This document shows positions 28,027 to 36,851 of a DNA stretch of 61,169 nt, piece by piece. Location: IMG/VR virus record IMGVR_UViG_3300031227_000040, positions 1-61,169 of that record; one strand, given 5' to 3'. The notes under the pieces are model-generated. The model made no database searches. It worked only from the letters and a program-made list of their open reading frames with translations, and had not been told where the DNA came from. A program made the position numbers and the translations under genes. Within the stretch, counting starts at the first letter, position 1. Every line of letters begins with the position of its first letter. The stretch is from a virus.

Positions 28027-31000
28027 ATGGATACACAAAAGTTTTTAAAAGAGGTTAGTGCATCTAGGGAGATTCATGATAACTTCCTTAGTGCTACTGA
28101 AAAGAATTTATCGTATTTCTTTTGGGGAAAAGATCAGGAGATTGTAACTTTCAAAAAGGGTTTGTTTTCCTATGGGGATTTTATTAGTGCGATGGAATCT
28201 GTGGCCCCAAGTGCTTTTAATCCTAGTTTAATTCCTTTACAGATAATGTTTCAAGAGATGGGGAATTCTAAGATTAAAGTTCGTACAGCTCCTACTGGGG
28301 CTTTAACTAAAGTAGATGGAGCGTTTGAATTTGGGATTGAGTTATCTCAAAAGCTTACTAATATGTTTGAGAACTTTAGTCCTCATGGATTGACGGCCTT
28401 GTTTGAAATGATTAATCATTCTTACATGGTCTTTTATTTAGATGCAGGCCATGGGACAATACATTCATTAAGTTGTTCAGATTTTTATCCTGGAGATTCA
28501 GAGATCTCAGACTTACAATCACAACCATTTGTTGTTAGATTAACTAGTCCTCGTAAAGAATTATTACTAAGAAGTATTCCTAACTCTACTGATCCCAGAA
28601 TAAATTCCTCCGCTTATCATGATATTACTAAGCTATCTGAATTAACTGCAGTTCCTATTATAGATATCTGGAGTAAGGCAATTAATAAGAGAATCTTTAG
28701 CCTCCCTACTGGTGAGGTTTTATTTGAAGATGAAATGCCGGATGTAAAGACTTATCCTTTCTTTAAAGCTAGTGATAATCTTAGTCCTAATCGTTGGTAT
28801 ACTATGCCTATCATGTCAAAAATAAGACCGTTGCTTGAAAAATATAAGAAGGTTACAATGGCTATTGATCATGCAACTCATGCACAAGCTAGACCTTTGT
28901 TAGTTTATGATGAAGAAGCTTCTATTAATATTCCTAAACTTAAAGCTCAGTTGCAAGAGGGTGGTAAGAATATTCTAGTAGGTAAGAGTGAGATAGGTGA
29001 TATTCGTTACAAGCAACCCGGGCAGCTTCCAGAGTATGTCTTTGCTCATCAAGCAAATTTACTTGGTCAGATAAATCAATTACTAGGGATTGCTGGGATG
29101 GCTAGAGTTGGTGCAGTTAGAGAGAAGGGGGCCGTTGAAGCAATGATCCGCTCTTCTTTACGTCAGTTCATTTTCTATTCTAATCAGATTAGAGGAGCTA
29201 TAGTTAAGGCTAGTGATTACTATACTAGATATGTTCAGACTCATCGCCTACAATTTTTAAAAGAATTTAATGCTTTAAATTCCCCCTCTCCTTTATGGAC
29301 AGAGGGAGGTTATAAATCAGAAGTTGAGGTCTTACCTTCAGTAGCTTCTAGAACTTCAACTGAACAAGCTTTTATTTTGAGAAAGAATGATAAGGGACTT
29401 ATTTCTAAAGAACAAGCTCTTAGAGAATTAGGATATTCTAATCCTGATAGACAAAAGAAAGAATTAAATGAAGAGATATTAAGTCAAAAGAAATTAGCTG
29501 AAGAACTTAAGAGACCTTCACTTTCTTTACGTCAGGAAGTAGAACAGGTATTGGGTCCAGTATTAGGATACGTGCCAGATGTTCTTCTCTCTGGAGATTC
29601 TAAAGCAGTTGTTTCAGTTAATGAAAAGGATGTTGAGAAGTCACGTTTCTTATTAGGAGATATAAATGATAGAGTTTATATAGACGGATCAAGAGATCCA
29701 GAAACAAAGTCAGAAGAGGTAGAGTCTATGAGAGACAGAGTATCTGAACAACCTGCTCAACCGCCCATGGAAGCTAAGCAACCAACTGAGCAACCGGTTG
29801 AACAGCCAGCTGAACAGTTAGCTGAGCAGCCAGCCGAAGAACCAGTTGAGAAAGCTGAAACTACTAAGGAAGAAGCTCCTAAAGAAGCTGCTCCTAAGAT
29901 TAGTAAGTTTAAACAGATACTTGAAAAGTTAATTGAGATTTCTAAGGTTGGAATAAAGAAAGAAGCTGTAGGAAAGTTCATAAGTAAGTATCCTGGAATT
30001 TATTTAGCAGACCCAGCAGGTAATGATATCTATAGTGGGAAGAAATTAATGATAGTTAAGTCTAGGTTATTTGATATTATAGATAAGCCTCATATTTTAT
30101 TAGGGGGGAAGTTTGCCTATGGTGTTATAGTGCCACGTCTCCAGTTTAAAATGGATAAGAAAAGATTTCTAGAATTAGAGAAGTATCATTTAATATCTGA
30201 TAAACAGAGAAAGGAATGGTGGGACAATAAACCTTTACATGGATATTTATTTGAATTTCATAAGTTTGAGGAACCAGTAGAATGGGAACGCAAGCCTGGG
30301 GTTAAGAACTTTGTCAAAGCTCCAATTCCTTTGCGAACTGAGCACCTTGGTGTTCCGTATACGGGGGATTTAAAACCAATGAACTTAACTCCTTTTAAGA
30401 TTCCGCCTCCTGCAAAGCCAGAGAAGAAAGCTTTCCAGCCCTATGAAATATTTTCCCCCACTAGATTAAAAGATGTTATTCCAGTAGGAACTTATAATGT
30501 ATCAGAGAAGATAGATGGCATTAGAACTTTCTGTTGGAAGGTGGGAGATAAGGTCAAGTTCTTCACGGATACAGGAAACGAAATTAATGCTGCTAAACTT
30601 ACATTAGTAGCTGACTCAGTACGTAGTCTCTTTAAAACTCAGGATGTTTTATTAGATGGTGAGTTAGGAATGAAGGGGGCCAAACATGAGAGTGTTACAG
30701 GATTTGTGAGTAAGACTAGTCCGACTCCCGAAGAAAAAGCTGCCGTTGAATATATTACTTGGGATATTCTTTACTTGAATGGTAAGTCTTTAGCAGATAA
30801 ACCTTTCATAGATCGTTATAGATTACTTAATCTTAAGATTAAACCTGGACAAGCTAAGGGGAAAATTAGAAGAGTTAAAACAACTAATGCTTCTAGGGAC
30901 CAATTAGCTAAAGCAACTAAGACAGTAACTTCTCCAGAAGGCGTAGTCATTAGAGATATTGATGCAGCTTACTGGGCAACTCATGCAATGTACAAGATGA

Positions 31001-31407
31001 AGAAGACTGCTGACTTAGATGTTAAGATTATTCATGTAGAAAAAACTAAGAATAATCTCCCTGTCTTTCACTGTGCCTTAAGGGATGGAACTTATATGGG
31101 CCAAACCTATGCTCAGGGCGAAGTTAAAGCGATTAGAGGGGATGTTATTCGTGTGATGGTAGATCATTTTACAATTAGACCTGATGGTTCTATAGGGTGG
31201 TTTGCTCCACGTCCTAAAAATATTAAGTCTCCAGGCGCAGCATCTCTTAAACAGAAAGGTATTGGGAGTCCTGATACAATAGCATTTGTTAAGGAACATT
31301 ATCTCAGTCATTCTGGTACAGAGGAAGCTTGGAATAAATGGTTCCCAGCATTTAAAGCTTGGAGAATAGGTCCGATGAAAAAAATAATTAGTAAGTTAAA
31401 AGAATAA
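28027..31407 (+). CDS. Portal protein fused to an ATP-dependent DNA ligase, 1126 aa
   Basis: Residues 1 to about 520 look like a portal: long helical body, EKGAVEAMIRSSLRQFIFYS region and the C-terminal GLISKEQALRELGYSNPDR typical of portal proteins. A Pro/Glu/Gln-rich linker (about 572-630) follows, then an unassigned domain (about 640-790), then a full nucleotidyltransferase ligase domain: motif I EKIDGIR with the adenylated Lys near 828, motif III DGELG near 877, IIIa YITWDILY near 909, IV EGVVIR near 971 and V YKMKK near 989, plus an OB-like C-terminus. One uninterrupted frame; it directly follows terL. The ligase would be displayed on or near the portal ring. Confidence 0.85.
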   Translation: MDTQKFLKEVSASREIHDNFLSATEKNLSYFFWGKDQEIVTFKKGLFSYGDFISAMESVAPSAFNPSLIPLQIMFQEMGNSKIKVRTAPTGALTKVDGAFEFGIELSQKLTNMFENFSPHGLTALFEMINHSYMVFYLDAGHGTIHSLSCSDFYPGDSEISDLQSQPFVVRLTSPRKELLLRSIPNSTDPRINSSAYHDITKLSELTAVPIIDIWSKAINKRIFSLPTGEVLFEDEMPDVKTYPFFKASDNLSPNRWYTMPIMSKIRPLLEKYKKVTMAIDHATHAQARPLLVYDEEASINIPKLKAQLQEGGKNILVGKSEIGDIRYKQPGQLPEYVFAHQANLLGQINQLLGIAGMARVGAVREKGAVEAMIRSSLRQFIFYSNQIRGAIVKASDYYTRYVQTHRLQFLKEFNALNSPSPLWTEGGYKSEVEVLPSVASRTSTEQAFILRKNDKGLISKEQALRELGYSNPDRQKKELNEEILSQKKLAEELKRPSLSLRQEVEQVLGPVLGYVPDVLLSGDSKAVVSVNEKDVEKSRFLLGDINDRVYIDGSRDPETKSEEVESMRDRVSEQPAQPPMEAKQPTEQPVEQPAEQLAEQPAEEPVEKAETTKEEAPKEAAPKISKFKQILEKLIEISKVGIKKEAVGKFISKYPGIYLADPAGNDIYSGKKLMIVKSRLFDIIDKPHILLGGKFAYGVIVPRLQFKMDKKRFLELEKYHLISDKQRKEWWDNKPLHGYLFEFHKFEEPVEWERKPGVKNFVKAPIPLRTEHLGVPYTGDLKPMNLTPFKIPPPAKPEKKAFQPYEIFSPTRLKDVIPVGTYNVSEKIDGIRTFCWKVGDKVKFFTDTGNEINAAKLTLVADSVRSLFKTQDVLLDGELGMKGAKHESVTGFVSKTSPTPEEKAAVEYITWDILYLNGKSLADKPFIDRYRLLNLKIKPGQAKGKIRRVKTTNASRDQLAKATKTVTSPEGVVIRDIDAAYWATHAMYKMKKTADLDVKIIHVEKTKNNLPVFHCALRDGTYMGQTYAQGEVKAIRGDVIRVMVDHFTIRPDGSIGWFAPRPKNIKSPGAASLKQKGIGSPDTIAFVKEHYLSHSGTEEAWNKWFPAFKAWRIGPMKKIISKLKE

Positions 31408-31409
31408 TT

Positions 31410-32141
31410 ATGTATACAAACTACTACATCGCAGGTGTTCGCGATGGTAAAAAAACTAGAGTCTTTAATAAGAATCTTCATCAGGGTATTTTAGCTGCAA
31501 GGAAAATTGGTATGAAGCCTACATCGAAAGATGCTTATGGTTATGACTCTAAGAAAAAGAAATGGGAAAGTTTAAAAACTTCTGCTCCTGTTGCTGCAAC
31601 TTTTAGGAAAGATGCTGCTAAGTCTTTATTAGAAAAAAGTAAACCAGTTAAAAGGATAAAGAAAGATTTTAAAGAAGTAAAACAAATGACTCGTGGATTG
31701 ACTGCTAAATCTTTATTGGAGAAAGGTATAAAAAGAACTAGTGATAATGCAAAGGCAATAATTGGAGTTGGAGCTGCTATTCTTAAAGGAGGACAGAAGA
31801 TTTTAAAGAAAACTAATTTTATAGTTCCAGCTGTTAAACTCTTAGGGGAAAAAATTAAGGTAGCAAAATCTACCATAGAAGCTAATCAAGCTCGTAAAGA
31901 TCTATTGAAAAAGTTCAGTGACGATTTACCTTCCACTATAATGGGAGCAGACAATTACAATAAAGCAGTTAGGACTATTGATGATTACTTAAAGAAAGGA
32001 AACTATGTAGCTGCTTCTAATTATATGGTTACTCAATTATTCAAGTTAGAGAATCAGACAAGAGGAACAGGAAGTAATACATACGTAGCAGATAAACTTG
32101 GTAATTGGTATGGGAAACATTTAACTTTTCCTGAAGAATAA
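31410..32141 (+). CDS. Hypothetical basic protein of the head module, 243 aa
   Basis: Strongly basic, with two similar segments containing AKSLLEKS/AKSLLEKG (about 70-78 and 103-111), suggesting an internal duplication. The N-terminus (YIAGVRDGKKTRVFNKNLHQGILAARKIGMKP, residues about 6-37, given as its two halves around GKK) looks like a small alpha/beta unit. The C-terminal half is helical. No family recognised. It lies 2 nt after the portal-ligase gene. A DNA-binding or internal-head role is possible from charge. Confidence 0.5.
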   Translation: MYTNYYIAGVRDGKKTRVFNKNLHQGILAARKIGMKPTSKDAYGYDSKKKKWESLKTSAPVAATFRKDAAKSLLEKSKPVKRIKKDFKEVKQMTRGLTAKSLLEKGIKRTSDNAKAIIGVGAAILKGGQKILKKTNFIVPAVKLLGEKIKVAKSTIEANQARKDLLKKFSDDLPSTIMGADNYNKAVRTIDDYLKKGNYVAASNYMVTQLFKLENQTRGTGSNTYVADKLGNWYGKHLTFPEE

Positions 32142-32143
32142 TT

Positions 32144-32377
32144 ATGACTAAGAAACAAATATATAAAGTTACGTATCATGATATTTCTTCTATCAACAAT
32201 GAGGTTATTGTAAAACCTTATAAGAACTTGATGGCAACATGTTATATCATTGGGGAAATTCTTGAGGACGAAGATACTATTGTGGTAAAATATGGTGGAG
32301 GAATTGGGGAAGAAGATAATGATAGTTGCTTTGATGTTATTCCTAAATGCTGTGAAATAAAAAGAGAGAAGATATGA
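32144..32377 (+). CDS. Hypothetical acidic protein, 77 aa
   Basis: Beta-rich in appearance (YKVTYHDISSINNEVIVK), with a long acidic stretch (EILEDEDTIVVKYGGGIGEEDNDS, about residues 37-60) and a CDVIPKCCE end with three cysteines. The stop overlaps the next start (ATGA). No family recognised. Confidence 0.5.
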   Translation: MTKKQIYKVTYHDISSINNEVIVKPYKNLMATCYIIGEILEDEDTIVVKYGGGIGEEDNDSCFDVIPKCCEIKREKI

Positions 32378-32661
32378 ACAAAGAAATCTTTCAGTTAACT
32401 ATGATTAGTCGTAGACTTTCTACCTTAAAAGGAAATAAAGGCAAGGTTTTTCTAGTAGGGGGAATGATTACGAATGGTCGGTCCGTTAGAGACATTGATA
32501 TTTTAGTTCAGAAGAAAGAAGATATTCCTTTAGTTAAAAAAGCAATGGGTCCATTTAGTAAGGATGTTCATTACTCAGTTGATAAAGGAAGCAGACCTAG
32601 TTCTAGATCTTACTTAACAATAGAACCAAAGAGTTTACCAGAAGTTAATAAGATCTTCTAA
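32374..32661 (+). CDS. Minimal nucleotidyltransferase-like protein, 95 aa
   Basis: VFLVGGMITNGRSVRDIDIL at about residues 25-44 matches the pol-beta-type nucleotidyltransferase signature: a strand, GG, then D-x-D nine residues later. The rest is a short helical/strand tail, so this is a minimal catalytic domain like MNT-type or nucleotide-adding proteins. The third acidic residue is not clear. It is embedded between the portal-ligase and the LigD-phosphoesterase-like gene and shares stop/start overlaps. Substrate unknown; DNA-end, RNA-end or protein targets are all possible. Confidence 0.6.
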   Translation: MNKEIFQLTMISRRLSTLKGNKGKVFLVGGMITNGRSVRDIDILVQKKEDIPLVKKAMGPFSKDVHYSVDKGSRPSSRSYLTIEPKSLPEVNKIF

Positions 32662-33554
32662 TGAAAATAGATACAGAAAAAGTTAAGGGGAAATCTTATA
32701 AGGTTTATAAAGGAACTAAGATTCCTACTAAGGCAGAATTTTTAAGACGGGCTTTAAAGAAAGCTAAAGATTTAGACGTACATGAGAAGTGGATTGACTT
32801 CATTCCGGCTACCTTTACACTTCAATTACATGGTTGGTTTGATGAAGGAAGTTATGGAAAAGGCAAACAGGCCTTGACAAAAATAATATCTATTGTTAAG
32901 ATATCTTTAAAGAATCATGAAGACCCAATTCTTAACCTAAAGTATGGAAAGTTTCATTATGATTTACGAATAAAAAAGAAAGGTTCAGTTACATGGTTTG
33001 GTTTAACTACCTTTCGATTACCTTGGACCGGGACCCCTGAAGATAAAGTAATGGGAACTGTCAAAGGTTATCAAGCTCTAGTTAAGGGGTCTGAAAAATT
33101 AAATAAGTTTTTAAGAACAAAAGCAGAAGAAGCTTTAACTACTCAAGGAACCTCCGAACGTAGAGATCGTCCAAAGTGGATGAAGATTAAAGCAGAGTTC
33201 TGGAATCCTCCTGGACTAGGAACTCCTACTGGACAGCCTGGTGTAATGATAGCAATCGAATATTTAAAACCATGTGTTGTTCATAGAAGAGAATTAGATT
33301 TTCTGGATGCAACATTTATAGGAGAATTTTTTAAGGGAAGATATTACGATAGGCTAGTTGAAAGGAAATTAGAAAAAGGTTTTGGTTTAGGATTCTATTT
33401 TTGGAGAGCGAAACGTGCATGGAGTTTAGCAGCCATGGAGAAAATTGCTAAGGGTCAGACTAAGAAAGAATCAGTAGAAGTAAAGACTCAAGATGAAACT
33501 AATGAAATACAAATCTCCCTTAAGCCTAAATGGAAATATAAAAGTTCGAAATAA
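32661..33554 (+). CDS. LigD-type 3'-phosphoesterase-like protein, 297 aa
   Basis: FHYDLRIKKKGSVTWFGL (about residues 98-115) resembles the core of the LigD 3'-phosphoesterase domain, H-Y-D-L-R-L followed by G-V-x-x-S-W. Upstream FTLQLHG (about 52-58) resembles that family's F-V-V-Q-x-H strand carrying the other catalytic His, but here about 40 extra residues separate the two. C-terminal WNPPGLGTPTGQPGVMIAIE and aromatic regions are not part of the known domain. If active it would trim 3' phosphates or ribonucleotides before ligation. Similarity is local and unverified. Confidence 0.5.
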   Translation: MKIDTEKVKGKSYKVYKGTKIPTKAEFLRRALKKAKDLDVHEKWIDFIPATFTLQLHGWFDEGSYGKGKQALTKIISIVKISLKNHEDPILNLKYGKFHYDLRIKKKGSVTWFGLTTFRLPWTGTPEDKVMGTVKGYQALVKGSEKLNKFLRTKAEEALTTQGTSERRDRPKWMKIKAEFWNPPGLGTPTGQPGVMIAIEYLKPCVVHRRELDFLDATFIGEFFKGRYYDRLVERKLEKGFGLGFYFWRAKRAWSLAAMEKIAKGQTKKESVEVKTQDETNEIQISLKPKWKYKSSK

Positions 33555-33576
33555 ATAATAAGTTAATCTTGTTTAT

Positions 33577-33822
33577 ATGGCTGAGAAAAAAATAATTCTA
33601 GTTTGTCCTAAGTGTGGCGCAAAAGAGGAAGTCGCAATAGGAACAAAAGATTTAAAATGTAAAAAGTGTAACATTGCTATGCTTCCTGAAGAGAAGGCTA
33701 AGGCTTTTGCTAAGGTTTATGCAGCTGCTAATGTTAGACGAAGACGTAGAGATGCGGCTAGAGGTTTAGCTAGAGGTTTAGCTAACAAGACTGAAGCTGG
33801 CTATGGATACGGTGCAAAATAA
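33577..33822 (+). CDS. Zinc-ribbon protein with Arg/Ala tail, 81 aa
   Basis: Two Cys pairs, CPKC (10-13) and CKKC (about 28-31), form a standard zinc ribbon. The C-terminal half is Ala/Arg-rich with VRRRRRDAARGLARGLAN at about 54-71, which should bind nucleic acid. It lies in the head module between the phosphoesterase-like gene and a small membrane gene, so a DNA-contacting role during packaging or end repair is plausible but unproven. Confidence 0.65.
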   Translation: MAEKKIILVCPKCGAKEEVAIGTKDLKCKKCNIAMLPEEKAKAFAKVYAAANVRRRRRDAARGLARGLANKTEAGYGYGAK

Positions 33823-33826
33823 TCAT

Positions 33827-34009
33827 ATGAAACTATTAGACTGGTTTAAAGTTAAGAAATTTAACTTGATTGATGCAAAGATTTTTGCTTTGTGTGGTAT
33901 GTTTATAGGAATGATACTAGCTAAGTTAGTTGACATTAATGTTTATTTACTACTTATATTAGCTGCATTACTTTATATTTGTATCATTCAAAAGGTTTTC
34001 AAAAAATAA
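33827..34009 (+). CDS. Small membrane protein, 60 aa
   Basis: ATG at 33827, 4 nt after the previous stop, is preferred to an in-frame start inside the upstream gene. Two hydrophobic segments lie at about 17-34 and 37-55 with basic ends. Holin-like architecture, but position in the capsid operon leaves other roles open. Confidence 0.5.
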   Translation: MKLLDWFKVKKFNLIDAKIFALCGMFIGMILAKLVDINVYLLLILAALLYICIIQKVFKK

Positions 34010-34029
34010 TTAATCATAAATATTAAATT

Positions 34030-34821
34030 ATGAAATTAAAGTTTAGCGAAAAAAAAGAAGAAGAAGAAACTAAAAAAGACGAAGAAGTTAAAGAAGAAAA
34101 GAAAGAGGAAAAAACTGTAGAAAAAACTGTAGAAAAAACTGAAGAGGAAGTTGTAGTCGCTCCTGATAAGTTTATGGAAGCTATCAATGCAGTTAAAGCA
34201 GGTCAAGAAAAGCTGGGGGAAAAACTTGGAGATGTTAACACTCGTCTTGATGTAATGGAAGAGGAAAAAGAAGAAGATTTTAATAGTGTTGGTGATGATC
34301 TATTTAAAGAAGATGAACCTGTTAAGGAAGAACCTAAGACAGAAGTTAAGGAAGATATTAAAAAGACAGAGGAACCTGATCTTGAAGCAGCTATTGCTGA
34401 TGAGGAAGGCTTTAGAAATAAAGTCTCCAAAGGTCAGAGATCTATTGCAGAACGACAAGATAAGATTGAGAGAAAGATTGATGAAGGTGAACTTAAAAGA
34501 GAAGTAGGAATTGCTAAAGAAAAATTCCCCAACGCAAAAGATACTGATATCCTTAGAGGAATAGCAGATGATCCTAACAAGTCAGCTATGGAAATAGCTG
34601 AAGAACTAAGTACAAATTTTGATAATACACGCAATGAAATGCGTAAAGAAATTAAAGAGGAACTTGAAGCAGAGGTAAAAAAAGAGCAAAAAGGTAACGT
34701 CTCTTTACCTCAGACACCAGGTTCAAAAGACTCTTCTACTGAAAATCCCGCTGAAGCTGGGGGCTTAGACCCTTGGCAAGATGCTAGGGATAAAGCAAAG
34801 TCGGAAGTTGAAGAAGAGTAA
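34030..34821 (+). CDS. Probable scaffolding protein, 263 aa
   Basis: Highly charged, glutamate/lysine-dominated protein with predicted long coiled coils (about 1-60 and 140-230) and heptad patterns such as FMEAINAVKAGQEKLGEKLG. It lies directly before the major capsid gene, where scaffold genes normally are, and has no catalytic motif. Scaffolding proteins guide capsid assembly and leave before maturation. No prohead protease is recognised in the window. The assignment is from position and composition. Confidence 0.7.
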   Translation: MKLKFSEKKEEEETKKDEEVKEEKKEEKTVEKTVEKTEEEVVVAPDKFMEAINAVKAGQEKLGEKLGDVNTRLDVMEEEKEEDFNSVGDDLFKEDEPVKEEPKTEVKEDIKKTEEPDLEAAIADEEGFRNKVSKGQRSIAERQDKIERKIDEGELKREVGIAKEKFPNAKDTDILRGIADDPNKSAMEIAEELSTNFDNTRNEMRKEIKEELEAEVKKEQKGNVSLPQTPGSKDSSTENPAEAGGLDPWQDARDKAKSEVEEE

Positions 34822-34833
34822 AAATTGTTTAAT

Positions 34834-34848
34834 AAGACTTAAAGTCTT
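34834..34848 (+). promoter_or_regulatory. 15-bp palindrome just before the capsid start codon
   Basis: AAGACTT-A-AAGTCTT is a perfect inverted repeat ending 3 nt before the capsid ATG. As RNA it can form a short hairpin over the ribosome-binding zone; as DNA it could be an operator. No Shine-Dalgarno sequence is present there. Confidence 0.5.
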
Positions 34849-34851
34849 GTT

Positions 34852-35856
34852 ATGTCCTTAATTGCAGAATTAACAGCTGCAACTCACAAGTATTACTCTC
34901 CAGTAGTCATTGATCAGATTTTTCAGTACTCACCTTTATTGTATAGAATATTCAAAATTGCTAAGGAAGGTTCTTGGGGTTTAGCACAAACAACTAGTGG
35001 TGGTCGTAAGATTGCAGAAACGCTAGAGTATCAGGAAACCGCTCAGGCTTCCGGGTCTCATGGTGGATACGCAAGCTCCGACACATGGGTCGCTGATGAC
35101 GAAGATTCATTAACTCAGGCTGAATATAGCTGGAAAATGTATCACGCAACCGTCAAGATTCCAAACATCACAGTATCAGAGAATTCAGCGAAAGCTAGAA
35201 TCTTCGATATTGCCGCCATTAGGTTGAAGAATGCTTCCAAAACTCTTAGAAAAGATCTAGCAACTGACCTCTATGCAGATGAAACCGGTGAATCAGGTAC
35301 TACAATGATGGGTTTACGCGCACTTGTCAAAGCCACTGGTACTATTGGTGGAATTGATAAGGGAAGTTACTCATGGTGGCAAGGTGTCATAAGCACAGCT
35401 GAATCAAATCGTACATTAACTTGGGCGATCTTGAACGACTTGTTTATGGATACTAAGCATTATGGTGACGGAGTCGCTTTATCTCTCTTTGTCTGTTCAG
35501 ACGGAGTAATGCAGAACTATGAAGATACCTATACCAAAGTCGTTGGTGCAGATACTTCTACTTCAGGTGTTCGCTTAGCTTTACAATCTGGTAAAGTACT
35601 TGAAGGTGGATTCAGATCCTTTATGTTCAAAGGAATCCCAATCGTTTCAGATCCTTTTTGTCCCGCAAACAAACTATTCGGTTTAACAGAACAATTCCTA
35701 CATGCTAGAATTTTAAAACAATTTGGAACTCTCGGTTGGAAATCAATTGAAGATCAAGGTAAGGATTACCTCCAGGCCACTTTTAAAGGTTATTTAGCTT
35801 TTACTTGTAGTTGTGCTAGAAAGCAATCTATGGCTGAAGCTTTGACTGAAGCTTAG
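34852..35856 (+). CDS. Major capsid protein, 334 aa
   Basis: Forms the icosahedral shell. The N-terminal part ELTAATHKYYSPVVIDQIFQ and SPLLYRIFK with GGRKIAETLEYQ (about 51-62) is the typical opening of HK97-fold phage capsid proteins. WKMYHATVKIPNITVSE (about 93-109) and RKDLATDLYADETGESGTTMMGL (spread over about 134-156, loop with glycine) are expected for the E-loop and spine-helix regions. Length fits. It follows the scaffold gene and ends just before a terminator, so it can be produced at high level. The codon use is slightly richer in C/G than its neighbours. Confidence 0.85.
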   Translation: MSLIAELTAATHKYYSPVVIDQIFQYSPLLYRIFKIAKEGSWGLAQTTSGGRKIAETLEYQETAQASGSHGGYASSDTWVADDEDSLTQAEYSWKMYHATVKIPNITVSENSAKARIFDIAAIRLKNASKTLRKDLATDLYADETGESGTTMMGLRALVKATGTIGGIDKGSYSWWQGVISTAESNRTLTWAILNDLFMDTKHYGDGVALSLFVCSDGVMQNYEDTYTKVVGADTSTSGVRLALQSGKVLEGGFRSFMFKGIPIVSDPFCPANKLFGLTEQFLHARILKQFGTLGWKSIEDQGKDYLQATFKGYLAFTCSCARKQSMAEALTEA

Positions 35857-35876
35857 ACTGTTACATAGTGATTAAT

Positions 35877-35905
35877 GGGGCGTGGCTTTAGGTTCGCGCC
35901 CCTTT
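35877..35905 (+). terminator. Terminator after the capsid gene
   Basis: GGGGCG pairs with CGCCCC around a 14-nt loop and is followed by TTTATATT. It starts about 20 nt after the capsid stop, an arrangement usual for strongly expressed capsid genes. Confidence 0.75.
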
Positions 35906-35910
35906 ATATT

Positions 35911-36396
35911 ATGAAAAGAAAAAAGTTTTGTTATGTGACTTGGTATCATCCATGTCTCAAAACTAGAAATGATTTAGAAGAGCTAGATCAAAAGGTGTTT
36001 GTTCTTTATCAAGACAGTAAGCAATCAGTTCTTTTAAAGAATGTGAAGATGTTTTATTCTTTTATAGATAATAGAGCAGTAGGAATGAATTTCCTTATGC
36101 ACTATTTAATGTCTAAGTATTATTGGGTGGTAGTTTTTCATCCCAAGGTTCAAGTGTCTCCAGATAAGATACAGTTCCCAGACTATTCAAGAGTGTTTTA
36201 TTCTGCTGGGGAGGATTGGCAAAATCTCCCTAAGGAGTTTAGCTCAATGCATTTCTCTTACATTTTACGAACCTATGATTATCTACCATGGAATACTTCT
36301 AAGACAGACGCTGAATCTTTAGCTGAGTATATTAAGTCTATTAAAGTTTCTAACTTATCTAAACAAATAAATCCTTATTGGAAATTAATTTTATGA
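35911..36396 (+). CDS. Hypothetical virion-region protein, 161 aa
   Basis: The ATG at 35911 is chosen; an earlier in-frame start at 35875 would place codons in the terminator. Aromatic-rich protein (CYVTWYHPCLK, MLSKYYWVVVFHPKV), with no recognised motif. It starts a series of three overlapping genes with similar aromatic, basic composition before the giant gene. It may be a head-completion protein; not assignable from sequence. Confidence 0.5.
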   Translation: MKRKKFCYVTWYHPCLKTRNDLEELDQKVFVLYQDSKQSVLLKNVKMFYSFIDNRAVGMNFLMHYLMSKYYWVVVFHPKVQVSPDKIQFPDYSRVFYSAGEDWQNLPKEFSSMHFSYILRTYDYLPWNTSKTDAESLAEYIKSIKVSNLSKQINPYWKLIL

Positions 36397-36851
36397 TAAA
36401 TTCATTAGTATTACCTAGTGAACCTAGGGCCGCTTTCTTTAGACAATATTTAAAAATACAGGGGGTAAATGTAATTAAGGAGTCTTCTAGTAAGAGACCA
36501 AACGTATTACATATTTTTAGCAGAAATCCTAAAGCGATTCTTAGAATGTATAAAATCTTTAAGCCTGACTTATTGGTTCTACATCAAGTTCATTACCCTA
36601 GGATTGCTTATAATCTTCCATATGTTTATTTCCCCCTAAAGAATAAAGAAGATTTTTATAAAAACATAGTAGCCTATACTAACAATATCTCTTTAACTAA
36701 TCTTTACTTGAATAAGATAAATGTTCAATACACAATTAAATTCTTTACTAGTGAGGCTTCTTTTAAAAAGAAAGTCTTCTCTATATTTAGAAAGTCTAGT
36801 AAGATGAAAACCAGGTTAAGAGATTTAAAGACTAAGTTAATGCTGGATTAA
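36393..36851 (+). CDS. Hypothetical virion-region protein, 152 aa
   Basis: The ATG at 36393 overlaps the preceding TGA (ATGA), favoured over a TTG at 36378. Residues 1-70 resemble a Rossmann-like alternation (NVLHIFSRNPKAIL, PDLLVLHQVHYPRIAY); the C-terminus is very basic (KKKVFSIFRKSSKMKTRLRD, about 127-146). No catalytic motif. Ends on the first base of the next ATG. Function unknown. Confidence 0.5.
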   Translation: MINSLVLPSEPRAAFFRQYLKIQGVNVIKESSSKRPNVLHIFSRNPKAILRMYKIFKPDLLVLHQVHYPRIAYNLPYVYFPLKNKEDFYKNIVAYTNNISLTNLYLNKINVQYTIKFFTSEASFKKKVFSIFRKSSKMKTRLRDLKTKLMLD

